A DNA stretch of 31,154 nt from a virus, in IMG/VR virus record IMGVR_UViG_3300046170_000020, positions 1 through 31,154 of that record. One strand, 5' to 3'. Below, in pieces: positions 22,663 through 28,871 of this stretch (position 1 is its first letter; each line of letters begins with the position of its first letter). Under the pieces are notes generated by a model, which searched no databases, had not been told where the DNA came from, and saw nothing but the letters and a program-made list of their open reading frames with translations. Made by a program: the position numbers and the translations under genes.

Positions 22663-22748
22663 TATTTCTTTTTCTTTTTCTTCTTCATAGTAGACTTCTT
22701 TGGCGGTCTACCTCTTTTACTTCCGTATGTTCCTTTTCCTTGTGGCAT
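22662..22748 (-). CDS. 28-residue polycationic peptide
   Basis: Reads MPQGKGTYGSKRGRPPKK then STM and seven lysines. 13 of 28 residues are Lys/Arg and none is acidic. The RGRP core is like an AT-hook, which binds the minor groove of A+T-rich DNA. It starts one base after the previous stop and its own stop overlaps the next ATG, so it is translated in a coupled series. I regard it as a real gene too short for ordinary gene callers. Confidence 0.65.
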   Translation of the reverse strand: MPQGKGTYGSKRGRPPKKSTMKKKKKKK

Positions 22749-22992
22749 TTTACTTTCCTTTCTTTTTCTTTTTTTTCATAATAGCTTTTTGTAAAGCCAT
22801 TGGTAGTTTCTTTTGTTTCTTGGTTAGTGCCATTGCTTATCCTTTCTTCATAATGTTTAAAACACAATAGTTCTAACATACCATATCTATAATTAAAACC
22901 TATACAGGCAAATTTACCACAAAAGCATTTCTTTTGACCATGTTGTTGATGTGTCCAGTTATAGAAATCATTAACTGAAACAGTCTTGCCTT
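22688..22992 (-). other. hidden Cys-rich frame reachable by -1 slip from the 79-aa gene
   Basis: In the -1 frame relative to the 79-aa gene an open frame crosses its stop and encodes VSVNDFYNWTHQQHGQKKCF, then CGKFACIGFNYRYGMLELL and CFKHYEERIS: a CxCx3C and Cx2H pattern fitting a zinc-binding fold. No start codon precedes it, but the 79-aa gene ends CGC AAA AAG AAA AAG TAA, with two AAA-AAG slip sites. Downstream of 22833 the frame runs through the two Lys-rich peptide genes and is probably meaningless there. Confidence 0.4.
22750..22833 (-). CDS. 27-residue polycationic peptide
   Basis: Reads MALTKKQKKLPMALQKAIM then a lysine run and GK. 12 of 27 residues are lysine and none is acidic; LPMALQKAIM could form a short helix. 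AAAGGA lies 5 bases before ATG 22833. It is coupled to the 28-residue peptide and forms part of the basic cassette between portal and MuF. Confidence 0.6.
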   Translation of the reverse strand: MALTKKQKKLPMALQKAIMKKKKKKGK

Positions 22993-23232
22993 TTACTTTT
23001 TCTTTTTGCGTAAGTCTAAGTCGTGTTTCCGACTACCTCTTAGAAAGGAGTTCACTCTACCCATAGACCAAGCCGCCATAGGAACTCTGCGACTACCTGC
23101 TGATAAAAATGCACCCTGTCCTCTGCGGTACACTTTAGCTAGTGTTCCATATGTATATCTTTTAGATGCCTTTGCTTTTCTTTGTAAGGTGGCTTTAACT
23201 GTAGCTGATAATGGTTTTCTTCTTACTGCCAT
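22993..23232 (-). CDS. basic protein with YRRGQGAF motif, 79 aa
   Basis: KRYTYGTLAKVYRRGQGAFL, SAGSRRVPMAAWSMGRVNSF and LRGSRKHDLDLRKKKK. I know this pattern from small domains of marine phages and some large DNA viruses (DUF5824-like, from memory). Two Asp, no Glu, about 24 Lys/Arg. Its ATG overlaps the previous stop. Probably binds DNA or a capsid surface; its 3' end carries a possible frameshift site. Confidence 0.7.
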   Translation of the reverse strand: MAVRRKPLSATVKATLQRKAKASKRYTYGTLAKVYRRGQGAFLSAGSRRVPMAAWSMGRVNSFLRGSRKHDLDLRKKKK

Positions 23233-23408
23233 TATGCTTTAGTCCTTGAACGCAATAATGACATTGGGATGCGTTTCCCTGCTTTATATAATGCTGATAC
23301 TCTTTTGATTAGTGATGCACGTTTTTGTCTTTTAGCACCTTTAAGACCTGATAGATATTTCTTAGGTACTTTCGTTTTTTTATCTTTAGGAACTTTACGC
23401 TTCTTCAA
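23232..23408 (-). CDS. basic protein with KKYLSGLKGAKR motif, about 58 aa
   Basis: KVPKKYLSGLKGAKRQKRAS and LIKRVSALYKAGKRIPMSLL. Very basic, with one acidic residue. The start is uncertain: TTG at 23408 has GAGGG 8 bases upstream and avoids most of the overlap with the portal; GTG at 23417 and ATG at 23465 are in frame but have poor sites. It is the first of five consecutive basic proteins after the portal. Function unknown. Confidence 0.65.
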   Translation of the reverse strand: MKKRKVPKDKKTKVPKKYLSGLKGAKRQKRASLIKRVSALYKAGKRIPMSLLRSRTKA

Positions 23409-24504
23409 CTTCTTCACCCTCAATAGTTGGAGTTGAGAATTGACCAATAGTGATTGCCTTAGCATCTATTTCACTATCTATTGTATTAATCTTTTCATCA
23501 TCATCTACAACCGCTCTAGCAATCTGTTTGTCTACTTCTTTTAAGAAGCTATCTGATTGAACACCACTAGCTTTTGCTTGTTGTAGGAATTGTAAGTCAC
23601 TAGCATAATCTCTAAGGTTGAAACTATCAGGATAAATAATTTCACCATCAAATGTTTGGTTCTGCCATTCAGCAAATAGTTTCCAGATTTGTTCTTCAGC
23701 ATTTTGTAAGTAATCAGCTTTCTCCGATAATCTAGCGTTTAATAATTGAAACTCTGTTTGTAGTGCTATTCCAGATTGTATTCTATCTTGGGTTGCTCTG
23801 ACTGCTCCCATATGTGTAATTCTGTTAATAGCTTCTACCTTCATGTTAATATTATTCATGATACCATCTAATGACTGGGAACTAGGTTGGATAAGATAAG
23901 GTTTTAAATTAGGCTCTAAATCTTCTGGCATTTCAATAATAGAACCTGCACCTGCACTAGCCTCTACATTAGGTGTCTTAACTAAACTTGGGTGGTTAGA
24001 TAATCTTACTAATTGTTCAATCTCGGAGTAATCATTATAGATAGCTTTTTGTAATTCAGCTACGTCATTAAGGTCAGACATACCAATGCCTCGTCTTTGT
24101 GACTTTTGATTGTAAAGAATAACCGCAGGAACTTTTCCTAATTGGTTTGGCATCTCATCAACAAGCATAGGCTTAGCAGTTGAATACCCTTTGTTAAAAT
24201 CTTTTACTCTGTATGTAGAAATATCTTCCATTGTCCAAACTCTAATAGTTGCTACATCTTCAAATAAATCTTCTAGTAGTGTTAATGATGTTAAAACATA
24301 TCTTCCGTTCATACTACGTTCAAAATTCCAATTTAAGACATTCTCAGGAGTGTAAAGACTGATGTAGGGTCTGATGTCTAACTGTATTTCTTCTGCTCTA
24401 GTTTGAGTTTGTACCGCAGGTTTATCTAGGATTGCCCAACAAGTACCATAGATAGATGCATTGACCTTGCATTTCTCTAATGACGTTATTGAAAGACCTT
24501 CCGT
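23395..24504 (-). CDS. portal protein, C-terminal fragment (frameshifted)
   Basis: This frame opens after a TAG at 24505-24507 and reads VNASIYGTCWAILDKPAVQT, IRPYISLYTPENVLNWNFER, then MNGRYVLTSLTLLEDLFEDV to the acidic end EGEEVEEA. It holds the wing and clip/crown parts of a portal (LYNQKSQRRGIGMSDLNDV; GAVRATQDRIQSGIALQTEF). Joined to the N-terminal fragment it gives about 473 aa, the usual size. An ATG at 24312 would make a 305-residue product but is internal. Confidence 0.85.
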   Translation of the reverse strand, partial: TEGLSITSLEKCKVNASIYGTCWAILDKPAVQTQTRAEEIQLDIRPYISLYTPENVLNWNFERSMNGRYVLTSLTLLEDLFEDVATIRVWTMEDISTYRVKDFNKGYSTAKPMLVDEMPNQLGKVPAVILYNQKSQRRGIGMSDLNDVAELQKAIYNDYSEIEQLVRLSNHPSLVKTPNVEASAGAGSIIEMPEDLEPNLKPYLIQPSSQSLDGIMNNINMKVEAINRITHMGAVRATQDRIQSGIALQTEFQLLNARLSEKADYLQNAEEQIWKLFAEWQNQTFDGEIIYPDSFNLRDYASDLQFLQQAKASGVQSDSFLKEVDKQIARAVVDDDEKINTIDSEIDAKAITIGQFSTPTIEGEEVEEA

Positions 24505-24817
24505 CTAAATCAGCATCATCAATAAAGCTTTGTAATTGTGCGTCACCAGTTAATGAACCATAATCTCTTGTTGGTGGTACTCGGAATAGGAAAGACGAAT
24601 AGATTTGCACCACATTCTTACAATGATTATCAATAGGGGTATTTTCTGCTCTTTTAAGATACTCCTCATCAGTTTCTAGGATGTATCTATTTAGCTGATA
24701 GCCATCTTGATAGTCCTGTCCACCGAGATATGACATTAAATGAAAATGCCAATCCTTAAACTTTTCTTCGTAGTGTTTATGTCTTTCTGTTAAAAATTCT
24801 CTACTGTATAATGCCAT
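24422..24817 (-). CDS. portal protein, N-terminal fragment (frameshifted)
   Basis: Starts at ATG 24817 (AGGTGGAG upstream; TAATG overlap with terL), preferred to GTG 24826. YSREFLTERHKHYEEKFKDW, TPIDNHCKNVVQIYSSFLFR and SFNNVIRE are portal-like. After VIRE the frame degrades (QCIYLWYLLGNPR) and stops, while the next frame carries the expected sequence. One extra base between 24469 and 24505 explains it. The portal is the dodecameric DNA channel, so an intact version is needed for a viable phage. Confidence 0.85.
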   Translation of the reverse strand: MALYSREFLTERHKHYEEKFKDWHFHLMSYLGGQDYQDGYQLNRYILETDEEYLKRAENTPIDNHCKNVVQIYSSFLFRVPPTRDYGSLTGDAQLQSFIDDADLDGRSFNNVIREMQGQCIYLWYLLGNPR

Positions 24818-26037
24818 TAACTCCACCTCTTGGGTTTGCTTGGTGTAAACTGTCTTTTGACTGGGTATAAATATTCCACTAAATATCCTAATGCATCATT
24901 CATATGGTCATAATTGTTGTCCTTGTCAGGCACAGTTGTTCCTTCTTTATAAATTTGTCTTTCAATGCTTTTTAACATAGTTTTACAATTTTTGGCAACA
25001 AATAATGTTCGTTCACCTATTCCGTTCTTCAATTTAGTATTCACTGCATTTATTCTATCTCTAATCAGTGGATGATTGTTTCTTACTCGTAAATGAAATC
25101 CTGCATTTTTTAAGATAGCCAAATCAGTGACACCACCTGCTGATGTTTTTCTTTGCTTTGACGCAGGGTCAGGATAAATAAATATATGCTTATCCTTAAA
25201 TCTATTTTTGATTTCTTGTACCATTTCGTCAGTATTAGAACTATAGATAACAATTTCTTCATAGAGATAAATATTATTGCCTTTTAACTCACATATAACT
25301 GCGGACATTGGGTCTATATTGAAGTCCATGCCAATATGTATTTCATTAGTGTCAGGTACATAATTATCCATGACATTCTCTTTTCTATCAAAGTTGTAAT
25401 AAATCTGTCCTGCATAATTAACAAATGAACCCATGTATTCTTGTTGGAATGTTCGTTCATCTAGGTCTGCTTTAGCTTGTTCTATTTCTTGTGGTGATAC
25501 CCTTCCACCATCTAAGGTAGTAAATTGAAATGATGCCCAATTATCTGGGTCCTCATCAGCTTTGGTAAATAAGTTATAACTCCAGTTTCCATATCCTCTA
25601 GGTGTACCACAAAATAATGCTGAACCATTTCTATCAGATAAAGTTGGTCTAAGTATTTCGTACCAAGTATTTTCTCTAATATCTGCGAACTCATCCATAA
25701 TTAAAAAATCTAATCCTACACCTCTAAGGCTGTTCTCATTATCAGCACCCCTTAATGATATAGTTGAGCCATTTCTTAATGTGATAGTTAAGTCAGAGTT
25801 ATTGACGGATTTAACCCATTTATGTGCGGTTAGTTTTTCTATTAAGTCAGTCCAAACAATCGTCTTAGCCATTCTATATGTGGGTGCTACATACCAGACT
25901 TTACGTTTTGGATATCGGCTAAACTTAGCTATCTCTGTGACGGATAAAAAAGTCTTACCCCATCTTCTTCCTGCTATGATTGTTCTAAATCTTTTATCAC
26001 ATTCAAGAACTTGTTTTTGAGGGGTACTTAAAGGCAC
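24817..26037 (-). CDS. terL: terminase large subunit, 406 aa
   Basis: ATPase: Walker A AGRRWGKT (22-29), Walker B FLIMDE (111-116) and the GTPRG coupling motif (144-148). Nuclease: GMDFNIDP with Asp238, YPDPA with Asp290 and YDHMNDAL with Asp377/381. It packages DNA into the prohead through the portal and cuts the concatemer. Complete and of normal length. It overlaps terS by one base and the portal by TAATG. Confidence 0.95.
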   Translation of the reverse strand: MPLSTPQKQVLECDKRFRTIIAGRRWGKTFLSVTEIAKFSRYPKRKVWYVAPTYRMAKTIVWTDLIEKLTAHKWVKSVNNSDLTITLRNGSTISLRGADNENSLRGVGLDFLIMDEFADIRENTWYEILRPTLSDRNGSALFCGTPRGYGNWSYNLFTKADEDPDNWASFQFTTLDGGRVSPQEIEQAKADLDERTFQQEYMGSFVNYAGQIYYNFDRKENVMDNYVPDTNEIHIGMDFNIDPMSAVICELKGNNIYLYEEIVIYSSNTDEMVQEIKNRFKDKHIFIYPDPASKQRKTSAGGVTDLAILKNAGFHLRVRNNHPLIRDRINAVNTKLKNGIGERTLFVAKNCKTMLKSIERQIYKEGTTVPDKDNNYDHMNDALGYLVEYLYPVKRQFTPSKPKRWS

Positions 26038-26339
26038 TAATCTACACTAAATGGTAATGGTTCATTCTCATCAGATACCATTCCGCCATCTGATTGACCC
26101 AATTCATTCTTGCCTAGCCATATAGCCATAGTTGCATTCCCATTCTCAGCTATCTTCCATTGTATCTGTCTTAGACGTAGTTTTTTCAAACTTCTGCCTT
26201 TTGTAAGATATTCGGAATAACTCTTTCTAATAGTCGCTTCATTACAATTAAAGAAATCTGCAATCTCAACATTAGTACAACCAAATGAAGCTAATTTTTG
26301 AACTTCCTCCCCATTGATGTTTAGTTTCGGTCTTGCCAT
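26037..26339 (-). CDS. terS: terminase small subunit, 100 aa
   Basis: N-terminal helix-turn-helix (about residues 11-45; VQKLASFGCTNVEIADFFNC, NEATIRKSYSEYL) and a C-terminal AIWLGKNELGQ segment common to TerS proteins next to this TerL type. It recognises the packaging site and loads the large subunit. AGAGGA lies upstream of the ATG; the two inverted repeats at 26356-26402 directly precede it and are possible binding sites. Confidence 0.85.
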   Translation of the reverse strand: MARPKLNINGEEVQKLASFGCTNVEIADFFNCNEATIRKSYSEYLTKGRSLKKLRLRQIQWKIAENGNATMAIWLGKNELGQSDGGMVSDENEPLPFSVD

Positions 26340-26355
26340 TTTGTCCTCTTTTCAT

Positions 26356-26402
26356 GCGTAGAGTGTACGCTAATTGCTTTATATCAATAATAGACACTAT
26401 TA
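26356..26402. repeat. two inverted repeats upstream of terS
   Basis: GCGTA-GAGTG-TACGC at 26356-26370 and TAATAG-ACA-CTATTA at 26388-26402, both perfect in their arms, in the 64-base gap between the methyltransferase and terS. They may be an operator, a TerS/pac site or small hairpins. The first contains CG-rich arms that stand out in this A+T-rich context. Confidence 0.5.
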
Positions 26403-26403
26403 A

Positions 26404-27594
26404 TCAATTTATTTTTTCTGCCTTTTGTCCTGTATATTGTTCCCAACGCTTTACTATTCTATCTATATACTTTGGGTCTAACTCCATCATATAACATTTA
26501 CGATTAGTTTTTTCACAGGCTATTAAAGTAGAACCACTACCGCCAAAACAATCAATAACTATATCACCAGATTTGCTAGAATTTTTTATAGCTTTTTCAA
26601 TTAGCTGAACAGGTTTCTGGGTAGGGTGAACATATTTAGAAGTATCTCCCCTAGATAATTCCCAAACATCTGATTGAGATTTATCCCCATACCATTGTTC
26701 ACCGCAGTAAAATATAAATTCATGTTGAGGTCTATAATGACTATTACCTAAACCAATAGATTTTTTATTCCACACTATACAGTTTTTAACTTTTAAACCT
26801 GCCTTAACTAAAGCATCCTCAAATTCAGCATAAGTACGCCAAGTAAAACAAATATAAGATGAAGCACCAGATTTTGTCTTTAAGTAGGTAGTAGTTAAAG
26901 CATCTCTAACTAAATTTATTAAATCATTTCCTTTTAAGTCATCACCTTTTATCATTCCATGTGCCTTAACTTTATCACCTTTTTTAGAGGAACCTTCTGC
27001 TCTACCTCCGCCATATTCCATTCCATATGGTGGGTCGGTAAAAATCATATCAGCCTGTTCTGAACACAATTTATCAAAGTCAGTAATACTTGTGCTATCA
27101 CCACACATTAATCGGTGTTCGCCTAATTTATATACATCACCTAATTTAGAAATAGGTTCTTCTGTTGTTTCTGGAACTGCATCTTCATCTGTTAGTCCTT
27201 CTTTTTCACCTACAATTATTTTTTCTAATTCATCAGGGTCAAATCCTGTTAGTTCTAAATCATAATTATTATCTAGTAAGTCAGTAAATTCTTGAATTAA
27301 TAAACCCATATCCCAATCAGAATATTCATTAGTTTTATTATCAGCTATTCTATATGCCTTAGCTTTTTCTGGTGGTAAGTCAGCAATAGTGACAGGAATG
27401 GTTTTTAGGTTTAAAGACTTAGCGGCTTCATACCTACCATGTCCAACTATAATAACTCCTGCTCTATCTACGACTATGGGTTGTTGAAATCCAAATTCTT
27501 TAATTGATTGTGCAACTTTGTTTATATCATATTTGTGTCTAGGGTTTTTCTGATAAGGCTTAATATCGCTTATCGCTTTATCTTGAACTATCAT
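26404..27594 (-). CDS. ParB-like nuclease domain fused to DNA methyltransferase, 396 aa
   Basis: Residues 1-90 form a ParB/sulfiredoxin-like domain with VGHGRYEAA (GHGR at 51-54). The rest is an N6-adenine/N4-cytosine methylase of the beta order: catalytic DPPY at 187-190 before the AdoMet motif FGGSGST at 350-356, with the target recognition region between. It probably methylates phage DNA against host restriction, or marks DNA near packaging; specificity cannot be read. It sits directly before terS. Start overlaps the previous stop (TAATG). Confidence 0.9.
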   Translation of the reverse strand: MIVQDKAISDIKPYQKNPRHKYDINKVAQSIKEFGFQQPIVVDRAGVIIVGHGRYEAAKSLNLKTIPVTIADLPPEKAKAYRIADNKTNEYSDWDMGLLIQEFTDLLDNNYDLELTGFDPDELEKIIVGEKEGLTDEDAVPETTEEPISKLGDVYKLGEHRLMCGDSTSITDFDKLCSEQADMIFTDPPYGMEYGGGRAEGSSKKGDKVKAHGMIKGDDLKGNDLINLVRDALTTTYLKTKSGASSYICFTWRTYAEFEDALVKAGLKVKNCIVWNKKSIGLGNSHYRPQHEFIFYCGEQWYGDKSQSDVWELSRGDTSKYVHPTQKPVQLIEKAIKNSSKSGDIVIDCFGGSGSTLIACEKTNRKCYMMELDPKYIDRIVKRWEQYTGQKAEKIN

Positions 27595-27848
27595 TATTTA
27601 TCTATACATAATCCATTATCTAAAACAATCTTTTCCTCTGTTTCAATCCATACCCTAGCACCGCAGGGTAGTGGCTTTTTAGGTGAATAAACAACCTTTG
27701 CAACAGTATTATTATCTTTGTCTTTAATCTCTACATTATGAGCATAATCATTTGATTTATAAGTTTTGCAGGTAATCACAGGCTCTAGATTATCTTTTTT
27801 TATATTTGATTTAATCTTATGTTGATTGATGTGAATTATTTTTTTCAT
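27594..27848 (-). CDS. hypothetical protein, 84 aa
   Basis: Basic N-terminus (MKKIIHINQHKIKSNIKKDN), then a small beta-rich domain (CKTYKSNDYAHNVEIKDK, VAKVVYSPKKPLPCGARVWI) with three cysteines. Overlaps the upstream gene by 32 bases and is coupled to the methyltransferase. Family unknown. No strong ribosome site, so expression probably depends on coupling. Confidence 0.65.
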   Translation of the reverse strand: MKKIIHINQHKIKSNIKKDNLEPVITCKTYKSNDYAHNVEIKDKDNNTVAKVVYSPKKPLPCGARVWIETEEKIVLDNGLCIDK

Positions 27849-28107
27849 TGTAATAATTTTGATTTTTTCTTTTTAATAAATCAAATTCTCTAACAAAGTA
27901 TGTTTTTTCTTTATTTGCAAATGGATATGATACTTCGTATTCAAATATATTAAAATCAGTTCTATATGATATACCAACAATTTTAGCAGTTCCCTCTAAT
28001 TGTTGCTTTTTAAAATCTTCAATAAACTGATATCTAAATCTACGTTCATTTCTTCTAAGACCTGTATATCTTACAAAGTCGTTTAGTTTATACTTAGGTT
28101 TTAACAT
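27817..28107 (-). CDS. small beta-barrel-like protein, 96 aa
   Basis: I use ATG 28107 with GGGGGAG upstream rather than the longer in-frame start at 28152. YKLNDFVRYTGL, GTAKIVGISYRTDFNIFEYE and KTYFVREFDLLKRK look like an SH3/KOW-type small beta barrel, which often binds nucleic acid or protein. The last 25 residues are Asn-rich and overlap the next gene. Function unknown. Confidence 0.65.
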   Translation of the reverse strand: MLKPKYKLNDFVRYTGLRRNERRFRYQFIEDFKKQQLEGTAKIVGISYRTDFNIFEYEVSYPFANKEKTYFVREFDLLKRKNQNYYNEKNNSHQST

Positions 28108-28108
28108 T

Positions 28109-28354
28109 TTAATCTCTCCCCCAGTTTTCATGTTGCAATAATTCACCATCATCAGTTAGTTCCCAAGTCTTAGAAGGTGCAGGTCGTCTTAAAACTGATT
28201 TAAGTAAAGCAACACCATCTCTAACTAAAGTATAAGTATTAGTTGGATAAACTTTACCCCAATAATCTTGTCTAATGTAAAGATGTTCACCAGTTTTTGT
28301 GTTAGTCATGATGTGAGTCCAGTGCCAGTCTAAAGGTTTTTTTGTGTTTTCCAT
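28109..28354 (-). CDS. hypothetical protein, 81 aa
   Basis: First gene after the promoter at 28391-28417. ATG 28354 is preferred (AGGAG 6 bases upstream); the in-frame ATG at 28381 would add MNKQTQENK, which lies over the ribosome site. It contains DWHWTHIMTNTKTGEHLYIR, a Trp/His-rich start, and PSKTWELTDDGELLQHENW. No signal or membrane segment. Family unknown. Confidence 0.65.
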   Translation of the reverse strand: MENTKKPLDWHWTHIMTNTKTGEHLYIRQDYWGKVYPTNTYTLVRDGVALLKSVLRRPAPSKTWELTDDGELLQHENWGRD

Positions 28355-28390
28355 TTTGTTCTCCTGTGTTTGTTTATTCATTATAATAAA

Positions 28391-28417
28391 ATTATAATAT
28401 ATTTATAACAAATGCAA
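28391..28417 (-). promoter_or_regulatory. promoter before the packaging and head operon
   Basis: TTGCAT at 28412-28417 and TATAAT at 28391-28396 with a 15-base spacer, in the same arrangement as the promoter at 22357-22383, including TTATAA boxes at the same distance. It follows a terminator-like structure and precedes the first gene of the late operon. Confidence 0.55.
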
Positions 28418-28455
28418 CCTTATTTATGTCTAAAATAAAAAAAAAATTACACATA

Positions 28456-28481
28456 AAAAACCTTTATTTTTAGCGGTTTTT
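28456..28481 (-). terminator. weak AT-rich terminator after the replication module
   Basis: On the minus strand AAAAACC and GGTTTTT (7 bp) flank a 12-base loop and continue into a T6 run. It overlaps the stop of the 54-aa gene. The stem is weak but such stems are common in very A+T-rich genomes. Confidence 0.5.
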
Positions 28482-28644
28482 AGTGATAAGTGACCTGTGG
28501 TTGTAATTTAAAACCCATCATGTCCATAACATATTGCAAACTTTGTTCTGCATCTTCTTTGGTTTCAAATACTCCGTAATTCACAAAGGCGGAATATGTG
28601 CCATCATCATTATTTACTATGATGTAATTCTGTGGTTTTTGCAT
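28480..28644 (-). CDS. hypothetical protein, 54 aa
   Basis: MQKPQNYIIVNNDDGTYSAF, then VNYGVFETKEDAEQSLQYVM and DMMGFKLQPQVTYH: a strand-strand-helix pattern typical of a small intact domain. The ATG at 28644 lies inside the end of the upstream ORF, and no strong ribosome site is seen. It is the last gene before the terminator. Not recognised. Confidence 0.65.
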   Translation of the reverse strand: MQKPQNYIIVNNDDGTYSAFVNYGVFETKEDAEQSLQYVMDMMGFKLQPQVTYH

Positions 28645-28871
28645 ATCTGATTTTCCATATTGGTAATTCTAAAATAGTTTTTCATTCTTATATTGCAACA
28701 ATGAATGTATATGGCATTACTAATAAATCTATTCAGTTTTTTCTTAATCTGTTCAGGTTTAATTTTATTATTAAAAACACTAACAAATCTATAAGTTCTA
28801 AATATAGAACAAATATTCAATTTAAAGAACAAAATAGAGAATGGGCTAAAATCCATTTTATGTCTCGCCAT
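28617..28871 (-). CDS. doubtful ORF in an AT-rich stretch, about 84 aa
   Basis: From ATG 28871 (overlapping the DUF1376-like gene by 14 bases) it reads MARHKMDFSPFSILFFKLNI and later KIKPEQIKKKLNRFISNAIY. It has no clear ribosome site. The plus strand of the same stretch is also open (28632-28880, GTG start). Either could be real, or the region may be non-coding or decayed. I list the minus version because all neighbours run that way. Confidence 0.35.
   Translation of the reverse strand: MARHKMDFSPFSILFFKLNICSIFRTYRFVSVFNNKIKPEQIKKKLNRFISNAIYIHCCNIRMKNYFRITNMENQICKNHRITS

Noticed and set aside
22685-22879. 64-aa ORF starting MLELLCFKHYEER as an independent gene
   Set aside because: Its ATG has no ribosome site and its second half is an out-of-frame reading of two Lys-rich genes. 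I treat its first part as the end of a possible frameshift extension.
24312-24312. ATG at 24312 as the start of a separate 305-aa protein
   Set aside because: The same frame carries portal sequence upstream to about 24468, so this is an internal Met of a frameshifted portal.
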